Source: an uncultured Acetatifactor sp.
GTDB taxonomy: Bacteria > Bacillota > Clostridia > Lachnospirales > Lachnospiraceae
DNA length: 64,000 nt
NCBI GenBank assembly: GCA_910585805.1
Contig: CAJUFB010000006.1
Coordinates: 1-64,000, forward strand
Reading direction: 5' to 3'
Numbering within the stretch: the stretch's first letter is position 1; each line of letters begins with the position of its first letter. The position numbers were made by a program, and so were the translations under genes. Positions 43,040 through 52,117 of the stretch are shown here, piece by piece. The notes under the pieces were generated by a model. That model did not search any database. It worked only from the letters and a program-made list of their open reading frames with translations, and was not told the origin of the DNA.

Positions 43040-45415
43040 ATGGCTGATATACATATTCTGAATTCGGAAACAATAGATAAGATAGCTGCCGGCGAAGTCG
43101 TGGAGCGCCCGGGAAGCGTGGTAAAGGAACTGGTGGAAAACGCCATCGATGCCGGCGCCACTGCCGTCACCGTGGAGGCAAAGGACGGCGGAATTGAATT
43201 CATCCGTGTGACCGACAACGGCTCCGGCATGCGGGGAGACCAGCTGCGCACGGCCTTTCTGCGGCATGCCACCAGCAAGATTGAGGATGCGGACGACCTG
43301 ATGAGGGTTTCCAGCCTTGGTTTCCGCGGTGAAGCGCTTTCCAGCATTGCGGCAGTCTCCAAAGTGGAGGTTATCACCAAGACGCCGGACAGCATCACGG
43401 GCAGCCGTATCCTTTTGGAGGGGGCAAGGGAAGTCAATTTCGGGGAGGTAGGAGCGCCTGACGGGACTACATTTCTGATGCGCAACCTTTTCTTCAATAC
43501 CCCTGTCCGGCGGAAGTTTTTAAAGCAGCCCGCCACAGAAGGCGGTTATATTGCGGATTTGATGGAGCATCTGGCTCTGTCCAGACCGGATATTTCCTTC
43601 AAGCTGGTGTTGGGCAGTCAGATGAAATTTCATACTTCCGGCAACGGAGACCTGAGGGAAGTGATTTACCGTATTTACGGAAGAGATGTGGCCAATGCCC
43701 TGGTTCCGGTCAGTGCGCAGCGGGAGGGCATCCGTGTGGAGGGGTATCTTGGCAAGCCTGTTCAGGTACGTTCCAATCGGAATTTTGAGATATACTTTAT
43801 TAATGGAAGGTTTATCCGCAGCAATGTAATAGCCAGGGCCGTGGAAGAAGGCTATAAGGAATACCTGATGCAGCATAAGTTTCCGCTCTGTGTGCTGCAC
43901 ATTACCATGGATCCTGGCAAGGTGGATGTGAATGTACATCCCACGAAGATGGATGTCCGGTTCAGCGATGCCATGGGGTTTAGCGGATTTTTGACGGAAG
44001 TTGTGCGTCAGGCTCTGCGGCAGCGGGAAATGATACCGGAAGCCTCCCTTTCCTCGGAGAAAGAACTGCGGGAAATGCGGATTGCGGAACGAAAAGAACG
44101 GGCAAAACAGTCCGCGCCGGAGCCTTTTGAACAGAAACGCAGCAATGCATACCGGGTGATGGAAGAGGCAAAATATTCTGCCGAGCGTCCGAGGCAGCAG
44201 GATTTCGCCCATAATCCGGTGTGGAACCGTGTGAAAGGCGACAATTTATCGAATATGTCAGAGACGGAAGCCGTACCGGGAATTCCGAAATCAGAAGAGA
44301 GTAAATCCAAAGGAAATAAAGTCGATGAGAAGGAAGCTCAAGGGAATAAAGTCGACGAGAGGGAATTCGGAGGGAATAGATTCGAAGAGAAGGAATCCGG
44401 AGGGAATAGATTCGAAGAGAAAGAATCCCCGGGGAATAAATTTGAAGAGAATATAATCATAACGGAAAAGCAGAACCCGGGAAAAACGGAATCGGTCATT
44501 TCGCTGCCGGAACAGGCGGAAGATACAGAAGAAGCCGGGGAAGAGACATTTTTTGAAGAAACTTCGGAAATAGCGGAAGAGCCGGAACAGGCAATCATCC
44601 AGGAAGCGAATATATGTTCAGGGCCGGGAGGTGATCTGACACCGGATTCTGACAGGATGCAGCAGTCAATGATTTCCGATGCGCAGTTGGGCCAATTACA
44701 CACAGACCGACATGACAGGATGGAATCGGCAGGAACAGCGGAACCGTCACCGGATACCGATACTGAACCATACATAGATGAAGAAGCGAAACAACTGAAC
44801 CTGTTTGAAGAAAAAATCCTTACTATGGACAATCGCAGCCGTTTCCGCATCATAGGTCAGGTTTTTGAAACCTACTGGCTAATCGAATTTGAGGACAAAC
44901 TCCTGATGATCGACCAGCATGCTGCCCATGAAAAGGTCAATTATGAGAGGCTGATCAAACGGTATCATGAGAAAAATGTTCTCTCCCAGGGGCTGATGCC
45001 GCCTGTCATTGTCACCCTTTCCGGCCAGGAAGAGGCTGTGCTGAAGGAGCATATGGATACCTTTGCGGCGTTGGGATTCGAAATCGAAGCCTTTGGCGGA
45101 AGTGAATATGCCCTTCGGAGTGTACCGGTGGACTTGTATGGCTGCAATGAGCAGGAAATGTTCCTGGAGGTGCTGGACAGCCTTTTGAACGGAACGAATT
45201 TCGGAAGCCTGCGTGTCATTGAGGAAAGAATTGCCTCCATGTCCTGTAAAGCTGCCGTTAAAGGGAATAATAAACTAAGTGTTGCGGAGGCGGAAGCGCT
45301 GATCGACGAGCTGCTCACGCTGGAGAATCCGTATAACTGTCCTCACGGCAGACCTACAATCATCACCATGACAAAGACGGAGATGGAACGGAAGTTCAAG
45401 CGGATTGTGGGATGA
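43040..45415 (+). CDS. mutL: DNA mismatch repair endonuclease MutL with repeat-bearing linker
   Basis: A 791-residue MutL. The N-terminal GHKL ATPase (about 1-330) has ENAIDAGA, DNGSGM, HATSKI and GFRGEALSSIAA. The C-terminal domain (about 600-791) has the endonuclease motif DQHAAHEKVNYE and the CPHGRP segment, as in MutL of bacteria lacking MutH. The linker is unusually long and carries about five copies of a 10-residue repeat (GNKVDEKEAQ, GNKVDEREFG, GNRFEEKESG and so on; 44310-44450). The ATG at 43040 matches the family start; upstream in-frame codons from 42980 do not. mutS is not in the window; miaA follows. Confidence 0.95.
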   Translation: MADIHILNSETIDKIAAGEVVERPGSVVKELVENAIDAGATAVTVEAKDGGIEFIRVTDNGSGMRGDQLRTAFLRHATSKIEDADDLMRVSSLGFRGEALSSIAAVSKVEVITKTPDSITGSRILLEGAREVNFGEVGAPDGTTFLMRNLFFNTPVRRKFLKQPATEGGYIADLMEHLALSRPDISFKLVLGSQMKFHTSGNGDLREVIYRIYGRDVANALVPVSAQREGIRVEGYLGKPVQVRSNRNFEIYFINGRFIRSNVIARAVEEGYKEYLMQHKFPLCVLHITMDPGKVDVNVHPTKMDVRFSDAMGFSGFLTEVVRQALRQREMIPEASLSSEKELREMRIAERKERAKQSAPEPFEQKRSNAYRVMEEAKYSAERPRQQDFAHNPVWNRVKGDNLSNMSETEAVPGIPKSEESKSKGNKVDEKEAQGNKVDEREFGGNRFEEKESGGNRFEEKESPGNKFEENIIITEKQNPGKTESVISLPEQAEDTEEAGEETFFEETSEIAEEPEQAIIQEANICSGPGGDLTPDSDRMQQSMISDAQLGQLHTDRHDRMESAGTAEPSPDTDTEPYIDEEAKQLNLFEEKILTMDNRSRFRIIGQVFETYWLIEFEDKLLMIDQHAAHEKVNYERLIKRYHEKNVLSQGLMPPVIVTLSGQEEAVLKEHMDTFAALGFEIEAFGGSEYALRSVPVDLYGCNEQEMFLEVLDSLLNGTNFGSLRVIEERIASMSCKAAVKGNNKLSVAEAEALIDELLTLENPYNCPHGRPTIITMTKTEMERKFKRIVG

Positions 45416-45514
45416 CTGTGTGTCTCCTGTTCTGCAAAGTGCAATGTGCAGGAAATCTTCAGGCTCATGTTTTCAACAAAATATAGAAAGAACTGGTAAG
45501 GAATAGAAGGGACT

Positions 45515-47356
45515 GTGGTAAAATTGTCAGCAGAACAGAAAACAGCAAACGAAGAAACGACAGAAACAAAACGCCCGATGATCGTACTGTCAGGCCCCAC
45601 AGCCGTGGGAAAGACAAAACTGTCCATCGCCCTGGCAAAAGCCGTTAACGGTGAAATCATATCCGCAGACTCCATGCAGGTCTACAGGCACATGGATATT
45701 GGCTCCGCCAAGATTACACAGACGGAAATGCAGGGGATTCCCCACCATATGATCGATGTCCTGGAACCCTGGGAAGAGTTCAGCGTGGCGGTATTTAAGG
45801 AGATGTGTGAACAATGTCTTTCGGGCATCTATGAGAGGGGACACATTCCCATCATTACAGGCGGCACCGGTTTTTATGTTCAGGCATTACTGCGGGACAT
45901 TGACTTTTCGGGCAATCCGGATGTAAAGTCATCTGCGGGAGAAACCGCTTCCGCCGCCCGAATTTCTCTCGTCGAGGAATTGCTGTCCATGAAACGTGAT
46001 ACATCCATGGAGCAGGCATCCATGGAACAGGCATTCTCCGCAGAGAAAAAGCGTTCTTCAGAGGAGAATCTCCGGATGAGAGATGCCGGGCAGAAACAAG
46101 GGTCAGATATCCCGAACAGTACGGATAACCGTGATGTTCATGTTCATGATAACCTTGATATCCGGGCTATCCTGGAGCAAATTGCAGAAGAAAAAGGCAG
46201 CGCATATCTCCATGCGCAGCTGAAGCAGGCAGACCCTCTGTCTGCGGAATTGATTCATGCCAACAATGTAAAGCGAACCATACGGGCTTTAGAATATTTT
46301 TATTTGACGGGAGAGCCTATATCGAGTCATAATAGGAGAGAGAGGGAGAAACCTTCCGCGTATCAGTCCTGTTATTTCGTCCTGAATGACCTGCGGGAAC
46401 GCATCTATGAGAAAATAGAGCAGCGTGTGGACGAGATGCTCTGCCATGGACTTGTGACGGAGGTAGAAAAGCTTCGCCAAATGGGCTGTCATCGGGGCAT
46501 GATATCCATGCAGGGCCTTGGCTACAAGGAAATCCTGGCTTATCTGGAGGGAGAAACCACTCTGGAAGAGGCCGTGGAGCTGATTAAACGCGATACCAGG
46601 CATTTCGCCAAGCGACAGCTGACCTGGTTCCGCCGGGAAAAGGAAGTCATCTGGGTAAACAAAAACGAATTTGATTATGATGAGGACAGAATACTGGAAT
46701 TTATGGTTGAAAAACTGAGGGAAATCGGAATAATGCCCGGGAAGGAACGGCCGGTTTTAGCTCCTTCTATCTATCTGTTCTCCGGTCCCTGTGGCTGCGG
46801 AAAGACTACTCTGACGAATGCCTGGGCAAAAAAGCTTGTGAATGAAGGGAAGCGGAAACAGATTTATGTGATTCACGGAGACGACTTTCATGCGGGCTTT
46901 GTGGAAGCAGACTGTAAAGACGCCTTTTTTGAAGACGGTCAGCCTGCGGATATTATGGAATGGGAAGAAATCCTAAAATTCAACTGGGAATGTATTCTGG
47001 ATACTGCGGGTAGAGCACTGGCACGGGGACTGGATGTGGCCGTGGACTATGTGGTTGAAGACGAACTTCCGCTGATGCGGCAACTGGCGGAAACATATCA
47101 TGCGAGGCTGTACTATGTGGTTCTGACAGCAGAGGAAGAAACTATCCGGCAGCGGATTGCGGGACGTGGAGATGTGGAAATGACAGAGAGGGCTCTGTTT
47201 CTGAAAAACAAATTGGAGCACATGGCTGAAAATCAGGGACATTTGTTTGACACAACGCAGAAAACGGCAGAACAGGAGCTTTCAGAACTGAAAATGGAAA
47301 GCTTCCTTCTGCAGAGGGAGATAAAAGGCGGAGACACCGCCCTGGAAGAATTATGA
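45515..47356 (+). CDS. miaA: MiaA tRNA dimethylallyltransferase fused to a P-loop kinase-like domain
   Basis: A 613-residue protein, about twice the usual MiaA length. Residues 1 to ~405 are MiaA, which adds the isopentenyl group to A37 of tRNAs: P-loop GPTAVGKTKL (27-36), ADSMQVYRHMDIG, HHMIDV, GGTGFYV and QGLGYKE. This part holds a ~75-residue insertion (about 135-208) with TSMEQASMEQA repeats and a polar tail. Residues ~415-613 form a second nucleotide-binding domain: IYLFSGPCGCGKTTLTNAW (P-loop near 424-431), VIHGDDFHAGF and IRQRIAGRGD, resembling AAA_33 or zeta/CPT-type small-molecule kinases. The fusion is a continuous frame. The start is GTG 45515 or TTG 45524. The stop overlaps the next gene by 4 bases. 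Confidence 0.9.
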   Translation: MVKLSAEQKTANEETTETKRPMIVLSGPTAVGKTKLSIALAKAVNGEIISADSMQVYRHMDIGSAKITQTEMQGIPHHMIDVLEPWEEFSVAVFKEMCEQCLSGIYERGHIPIITGGTGFYVQALLRDIDFSGNPDVKSSAGETASAARISLVEELLSMKRDTSMEQASMEQAFSAEKKRSSEENLRMRDAGQKQGSDIPNSTDNRDVHVHDNLDIRAILEQIAEEKGSAYLHAQLKQADPLSAELIHANNVKRTIRALEYFYLTGEPISSHNRREREKPSAYQSCYFVLNDLRERIYEKIEQRVDEMLCHGLVTEVEKLRQMGCHRGMISMQGLGYKEILAYLEGETTLEEAVELIKRDTRHFAKRQLTWFRREKEVIWVNKNEFDYDEDRILEFMVEKLREIGIMPGKERPVLAPSIYLFSGPCGCGKTTLTNAWAKKLVNEGKRKQIYVIHGDDFHAGFVEADCKDAFFEDGQPADIMEWEEILKFNWECILDTAGRALARGLDVAVDYVVEDELPLMRQLAETYHARLYYVVLTAEEETIRQRIAGRGDVEMTERALFLKNKLEHMAENQGHLFDTTQKTAEQELSELKMESFLLQREIKGGDTALEEL

Positions 47357-48657
47357 CGGAAAGTATGTTGGAAAAAATGTATGCCGACATGGGCATCAGC
47401 AAAGAAGTCTATGCATATGGAAATGCAGTCTGGAAGGAGTTGGAGCCGCGTTTTCGTGAGATAGACGAAACTGCGGAATGCAATCAACTGAAAGTAGTGC
47501 ATTCCATGCAGGAATGCCAGGTCAGCGAGGCCTGTCTGCTCGGCACCACCGGGTATGGCTATAATGATCTGGGCAGAGAGACTCTGGAGGCGGTTTACGC
47601 GAAAATATTTCATACGGAAGATGCGCTGGTACGTCCCCAGATTACCTGCGGAACCCATGCGCTGGCACTGGCATTGATGAGCAATCTGCGACCGGGAGAC
47701 GAACTGCTGTCTCCCGTAGGCAAGCCCTATGATACGCTGGAGGAAGTCATCGGCATCCGCCCCTCCACCGGCTCCCTTGCAGAATACGGTGTGACTTACA
47801 GACAGGTAGACCTGCTTGCCGACGGCAGCTTTGATTATGAAAATATCGGGAAGGCCATAGGAGAGCGCACCCGCCTGGTCACCATCCAGCGCTCAAAGGG
47901 CTATCAGACCCGCCCCACCTTTTCCGTAAGGCAGATTGGGGAGCTGATTGCCTTTGTAAAAGGAATCAGGCCGGATATTATTTGTATGGTGGACAATTGT
48001 TACGGCGAGTTTGTAGAAATGACGGAACCCAGTGATGTGGGCGCCGATATGGTGGTTGGCTCCCTGATTAAGAATCCCGGCGGCGGCCTTGCTCCCATCG
48101 GCGGATATATCGCCGGAAGCAGGGAATGTGTGGAAAATGCGGCATATCGGCTGACCTCTCCCGGACTGGGCAGAGAAGTAGGTGCATCACTGGGGGTTTT
48201 AAAAGATTTCTACCAGGGATTGTTTCTGGCCCCCACGGTGACGGCATCCGCGCTGAAAGGTGCGGTTTTTGCGGCAAATCTGTATGAACGGCTGGGGTAC
48301 GCGGTGATTCCGGACGGAAAGGAGAGCAGGCATGATATCATCCAGGCGGTTACGTTCGGCTCCCCTGAAGCGGTCATTGCCTTCTGCCAGGGAATTCAGG
48401 CTGCAGCCCCTGTGGACAGCCATGTGACACCGGAACCCTGGGACATGCCGGGATATGATTCCCAGGTGATCATGGCCGCCGGGGCATTCGTGTCGGGCTC
48501 ATCCATCGAACTGTCCGCAGACGCGCCCATAAAGCCTCCCTACGCGGTATATTTTCAGGGCGGGCTCACCTGGCAGCATGCAAAATTCGGCATTTTAAAA
48601 TCCCTCCAATCCCTGGTAAATAAGGGACTGGTGGGGAAAAACAGGTTGAAACTGTAA
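47353..48657 (+). CDS. Methionine gamma-lyase-like PLP protein (aluminium resistance family)
   Basis: A 434-residue fold-type I PLP protein of the family annotated as aluminium-resistance or methionine gamma-lyase-related (YnbB-like). The PLP lysine is in GSLIKNPGGGLAP; CGTHALALAL and MVDNCYGEFVE also fit. The C-terminus has KPPYAVYFQGGLTW and KFGILKSLQSL. The reaction is not proven for this group. It starts inside the miaA stop (ATGA overlap), and this miaA-YnbB order occurs in other Firmicutes. Confidence 0.88.
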   Translation: MTESMLEKMYADMGISKEVYAYGNAVWKELEPRFREIDETAECNQLKVVHSMQECQVSEACLLGTTGYGYNDLGRETLEAVYAKIFHTEDALVRPQITCGTHALALALMSNLRPGDELLSPVGKPYDTLEEVIGIRPSTGSLAEYGVTYRQVDLLADGSFDYENIGKAIGERTRLVTIQRSKGYQTRPTFSVRQIGELIAFVKGIRPDIICMVDNCYGEFVEMTEPSDVGADMVVGSLIKNPGGGLAPIGGYIAGSRECVENAAYRLTSPGLGREVGASLGVLKDFYQGLFLAPTVTASALKGAVFAANLYERLGYAVIPDGKESRHDIIQAVTFGSPEAVIAFCQGIQAAAPVDSHVTPEPWDMPGYDSQVIMAAGAFVSGSSIELSADAPIKPPYAVYFQGGLTWQHAKFGILKSLQSLVNKGLVGKNRLKL

Positions 48658-48884
48658 CTTCCTGTAGAAAAAACTCAAAATAAAATCTATGATTTTTATG
48701 TACAGCACTGGAATTTTGTGGTACTATATAAAAGCGAATGTGAAAAGGCTTCTGATCGGGCAACAGCCTGCAAAGCATGTCGCAGATGGGCTGTATTGTG
48801 AAATCTGCATGGTTCAGAATGGGAAAATTTTGAAAATGACAGAAAAAGTACCGCCCGCAGACCAAAGAAGGAAGAGGGAATAAG

Positions 48885-49124
48885 TTGAAAAAAGTAAACT
48901 GGGTACTGCTGGTACTGGTGTTGGTGGGATTTGTCATCGGAAGGTTTATCGGTACTTATTTTGAGGGCACCTTTTTAAACTACGGACAATCCTTCGGGAT
49001 GAATGAACCTGTGGTGCTGAATCTGGGGTTCATCATACTGACCTTTGGACTGACGATCCAGATTACCATAGCCAGCGTCATAGGCGTGGTGTTCGCCCTG
49101 GTGGTGTACCGGTTTATCAAATAG
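48885..49124 (+). CDS. Small membrane protein, DUF4321-like
   Basis: A 79-residue protein with two hydrophobic segments (about 5-24 and 45-76). It reads KKVNWVLLVLVLVGFVIGRFIG at the N-terminus in overlapping parts and TFGLTIQITIASVIGVVFAL later, like the small DUF4321 family found beside radC and maf genes in Clostridia. The start codon is TTG, with GAAGGAAGAGGG upstream. It lies just before radC. Function unknown. Confidence 0.75.
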   Translation: MKKVNWVLLVLVLVGFVIGRFIGTYFEGTFLNYGQSFGMNEPVVLNLGFIILTFGLTIQITIASVIGVVFALVVYRFIK

Positions 49125-49194
49125 CCGCGGACGGGTGTTTTATCCAGGCCGCTGCGATCAGTTTGATGCGTCGGAGAAGGTTAGAAGGAGACGC

Positions 49195-50061
49195 ATGGAT
49201 ATTAGGGAAAAAGTTTTATCTGTGAAAAAAGAAAATTCCATGGCAGAAATGCTTTTCATGGAAGAAGCCTCTGCCATGGCAGAGAGACATTCCGCAGCGG
49301 AAGAACTCTGCGCGGATAAAGGAAACGCTGCAGGAAAACGACGTACCGAAAGAAAAGGAAAAAAGAATAATTCAGGGCAGAGAAAGCCTCAGGAGCAGCC
49401 TTACGAGAGGTTTCTGCGCTTCGGGGCGGAGAATCTCACCGAGGCAGAGCTGCTGGCGATCATCATCCGCACGGGTACGCGAGAGAAGAGCGCTCTGCAG
49501 CTGGCGGAACAGGTATTAAGTCTTGCGAGATATCCGAAGGAAGGCCTGTTGGGGCTCTATGAAGTCACATTGGACGAGCTTCAGGGCATCAACGGGATCG
49601 GCGAGGTGAAGGCAGTCAAATTAAAATGTCTGGCCGAGCTTTCCATGCGGATGAGCACGGCAAAGGCAGCTCAGGGGATGAATTTCACAAGTTCCGGACA
49701 GGTGGCGGCATATTTTATGGAAAAGCTCAGACACAGGGAGACAGAATGTGTGATCCTGGTCTGCATGGATGCCAAGGGGCAGATGATCTGTGAGCGGAAA
49801 TTATCGGAGGGAAGCGTCAATATGTCGCTGATTTCTCCCAGGGAAATATTCCTGGCTGCGCTGGAGAACCGGGCCGTCAATATCATTCTGGTACACAATC
49901 ATCCCAGCGGGGATCCCAGTCCCAGCAAAGCTGACAAAGTGCTGACTTTCCAGGTCAGGGATTCAGGAGAGCAGATTGGTATCCCGCTGCTTGACCACGT
50001 GGTCATCGGCGATAACAGATATGTCAGCTTCAAGGAAGCGAACTGGTTTTACGAAGCATAG
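49195..50061 (+). CDS. radC: RadC/JAB-domain DNA repair-associated protein with N-terminal repeat extension
   Basis: A 288-residue RadC-like JAMM protein. The HhH part is near LDELQGINGIGEVKAVKLK and the metal site HNHPSGDPSPSKAD is intact. The exact cellular role of RadC is unsettled. The family begins near RPYERFLRFGAENLT (PYERF here at about residue 65); before it is an extra polar stretch with SMAEML, FMEEASAMAERH and SAAEEL repeats and a Lys-rich tail. The ATG at 49195 has an AGAAGGAG site, so the extension appears translated. It precedes the mreB cluster, a frequent neighbour. Confidence 0.92.
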   Translation: MDIREKVLSVKKENSMAEMLFMEEASAMAERHSAAEELCADKGNAAGKRRTERKGKKNNSGQRKPQEQPYERFLRFGAENLTEAELLAIIIRTGTREKSALQLAEQVLSLARYPKEGLLGLYEVTLDELQGINGIGEVKAVKLKCLAELSMRMSTAKAAQGMNFTSSGQVAAYFMEKLRHRETECVILVCMDAKGQMICERKLSEGSVNMSLISPREIFLAALENRAVNIILVHNHPSGDPSPSKADKVLTFQVRDSGEQIGIPLLDHVVIGDNRYVSFKEANWFYEA

Positions 50062-50142
50062 CGGGAAGCCGGAAGGCATGGCAGAGAAGCCGCCGCAGGC
50101 TGTCAGGCGATGCAATTTTACATTTAGAAAGGGGTTGTCATT

Positions 50143-51153
50143 TTGGCAAGCAACGCATTCGGTATCGATTTGGGTACCAACAACATTAAAATTTACAGCA
50201 GAAGCGATGATCATGTCCTGGTGGAAAAGAACATGATCGCCATCGAGAACAAAAAGGTATTGTTCGCATATGGAAACTCTGCATTTGAGATGTATGAGAA
50301 GGCACCCGGAAATATCCACATTTCCTACCCCCTTTCCAATGGGGTCATTGCGGATATCAAAAATATGGAGACCCTTGTGCGGTATTTTATTACGGGCCTG
50401 CAGAAGGGAATCGCCAGACCGGCAGAATTTTATATCGCTGTTCCCACGGATGTGACAGAGGTGGAGAAGCGGGCTTTTTACGATCTGGTGAAAGATGCCA
50501 ATGTGAAAGCGAAGAAGATCATGGTGGTGGAGAAGGCTGTGGCAGACGGGCTGGGCATGGACATTGACGTGAAGAATTCTCAGGGCGTGCTTGTGGTCAA
50601 TGTGGGATTTGAGACCACCGAGATATCCATACTGTCTCTGGGCGGCATCGTACTGAGCAGGCTCATCAAGACAGGTGGGCTGAAATTCGACGAGGCGATC
50701 CGCGCTGCCGTCAGGAAAGAATTCAGCCTGATCATCGGCGGCAAGACTTCGGAGATGATCAAGACCAGCTTAAAGGAGCTGGAAGGAGAAGGCAAGGGCG
50801 CCATTGTCTACGGACGGGATATCGTCACCGGACTTCCCATTGAGCGTGAAATTCCCACCAAGCTGGTGGTGGAATGCCTGGAAGAACATTTTAATACCAT
50901 TGTTGACAACGTGAAGGTGATCTTGGAGAGGACCCCGCCGGAGCTTGCGGCAGACATTTACCGTCATGGCATCTATCTCACCGGCGGAGCGTCCCAGATC
51001 AGCCATCTGGCGGATCGTATCGCGGCCGGAACGGGATTGCGTGTTAATGCCTCCGAAAATCCGATTACCAGTGTGGTGATGGGACTCGCCAAGATCATCA
51101 AGGATGATAATTATAAATCCGTAGCTTACGCTATTGAAGGGATGAGCAGATGA
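50143..51153 (+). CDS. mreB: Rod shape-determining protein MreB/Mbl
   Basis: A 336-residue bacterial actin that guides lateral wall synthesis. Motifs: FGIDLGTNNIKIY (phosphate 1), PTDVTEVEKRAF, VVEKAVADGLGM, VVNVGFETTEISIL (phosphate 2) and YLTGGASQI (adenosine). The second phosphate loop is VNVGFETT where many MreB have VDIGGGTT, a noticeable difference. The start is TTG with GAAAGGGG upstream. First gene of the mreBCD-mrdA-minCDE-rodA block; overlaps mreC by 4 bases. Confidence 0.93.
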   Translation: MASNAFGIDLGTNNIKIYSRSDDHVLVEKNMIAIENKKVLFAYGNSAFEMYEKAPGNIHISYPLSNGVIADIKNMETLVRYFITGLQKGIARPAEFYIAVPTDVTEVEKRAFYDLVKDANVKAKKIMVVEKAVADGLGMDIDVKNSQGVLVVNVGFETTEISILSLGGIVLSRLIKTGGLKFDEAIRAAVRKEFSLIIGGKTSEMIKTSLKELEGEGKGAIVYGRDIVTGLPIEREIPTKLVVECLEEHFNTIVDNVKVILERTPPELAADIYRHGIYLTGGASQISHLADRIAAGTGLRVNASENPITSVVMGLAKIIKDDNYKSVAYAIEGMSR

Positions 51154-52025
51154 GTCCAGTCATAAAGAAAAAAGGAGAGAAGTTTACATTGCCAGGTAAA
51201 TACCTCCTTTTTATTTTAACGGTTCTTTGTTCGGCCATGATGTTAGTTACCTTTGGGACAGATGTATTCAACAGGCCGTTAAATGTGGTGGTTGGATATG
51301 TGGTGATACCGCTTCAGCAGGGAATCGGGAAAGTTGGTGAATGGCTTTCCAACCGTTCTGAAGAACTGGTGCAGATCCGGGAGCTTCTTGATGAAAATGC
51401 CCGTTTAAAGGATGAGATCGCAACGCTGACAGAGGAGAATACGCTTCTGCAGCAGGATAAATATGAACTGAATAAGCTGAGGGAGCTTTTTTCTCTGGAT
51501 GAACAGTATTCCCAGTATAATAAAGTAGGCGCCCGGATCATCGGCAGAGATTCCGGAAACTGGTATTCTGCTTTCATTATAGACAAAGGCGAGGAAGACG
51601 GACTTGCCATTGACATGAATGTCATCGCGGGAGGCGGGCTGGTAGGGCGTATCACTTCTCTGGGGCCCAACTGGTCCAAGGTAACTTCCATTATCTCTGA
51701 CAACAGCAATGTAAGCGCCATGACACTCTCCACTGAGGATAATCTGACCGTATCCGGAGACCTGAAGATGATGGCGGAGGGATGCATCAGTTTTAAACAG
51801 TTGATGGACGGGCAGGATATGGTGCGCGAGGGAGATAAAGTTGTCACTTCAGATATCAGTGACAAATTTCTTCCCAACATTCTCATCGGCTATATCAGCT
51901 CTATCGATAAAGATGCCAATAATCTGACAAAATCCGGTCAGATCGTACCAGCAGTGGATTTCGAGCATCTGGGCGAGGTTCTGGTCATCACGGATCAGAA
52001 GAAAACTGCAGGCGCGGCGAACTGA
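51150..52025 (+). CDS. mreC: Rod shape-determining protein MreC
   Basis: A 291-residue membrane-anchored scaffold of the elongation machinery. One membrane helix (about 18-37), a coiled coil (about 68-110; NARLKDEIATLTEENTLL) and the beta-rich extracytoplasmic part with VIAGGGLVGRITSLG and SDISDKFLPNILIGYI. Normal length. Its ATG overlaps the mreB stop. Confidence 0.95.
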   Translation: MSPVIKKKGEKFTLPGKYLLFILTVLCSAMMLVTFGTDVFNRPLNVVVGYVVIPLQQGIGKVGEWLSNRSEELVQIRELLDENARLKDEIATLTEENTLLQQDKYELNKLRELFSLDEQYSQYNKVGARIIGRDSGNWYSAFIIDKGEEDGLAIDMNVIAGGGLVGRITSLGPNWSKVTSIISDNSNVSAMTLSTEDNLTVSGDLKMMAEGCISFKQLMDGQDMVREGDKVVTSDISDKFLPNILIGYISSIDKDANNLTKSGQIVPAVDFEHLGEVLVITDQKKTAGAAN

Positions 52026-52117
52026 CAGCATCTGTCCGCCCGGGCCTGCGGGACTTACTTATCTTCAGAGCTTTCCCATGGGGAGAGACAGACGCAGAAC
52101 TGGAAAGGGAGTTTTTC

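Noticed and set aside
44310..44450. CRISPR-like appearance of regular ~30-base repeats
   Set aside because: There are no unique spacers; units are adjacent, coding and in frame within mutL, and no cas genes are present.
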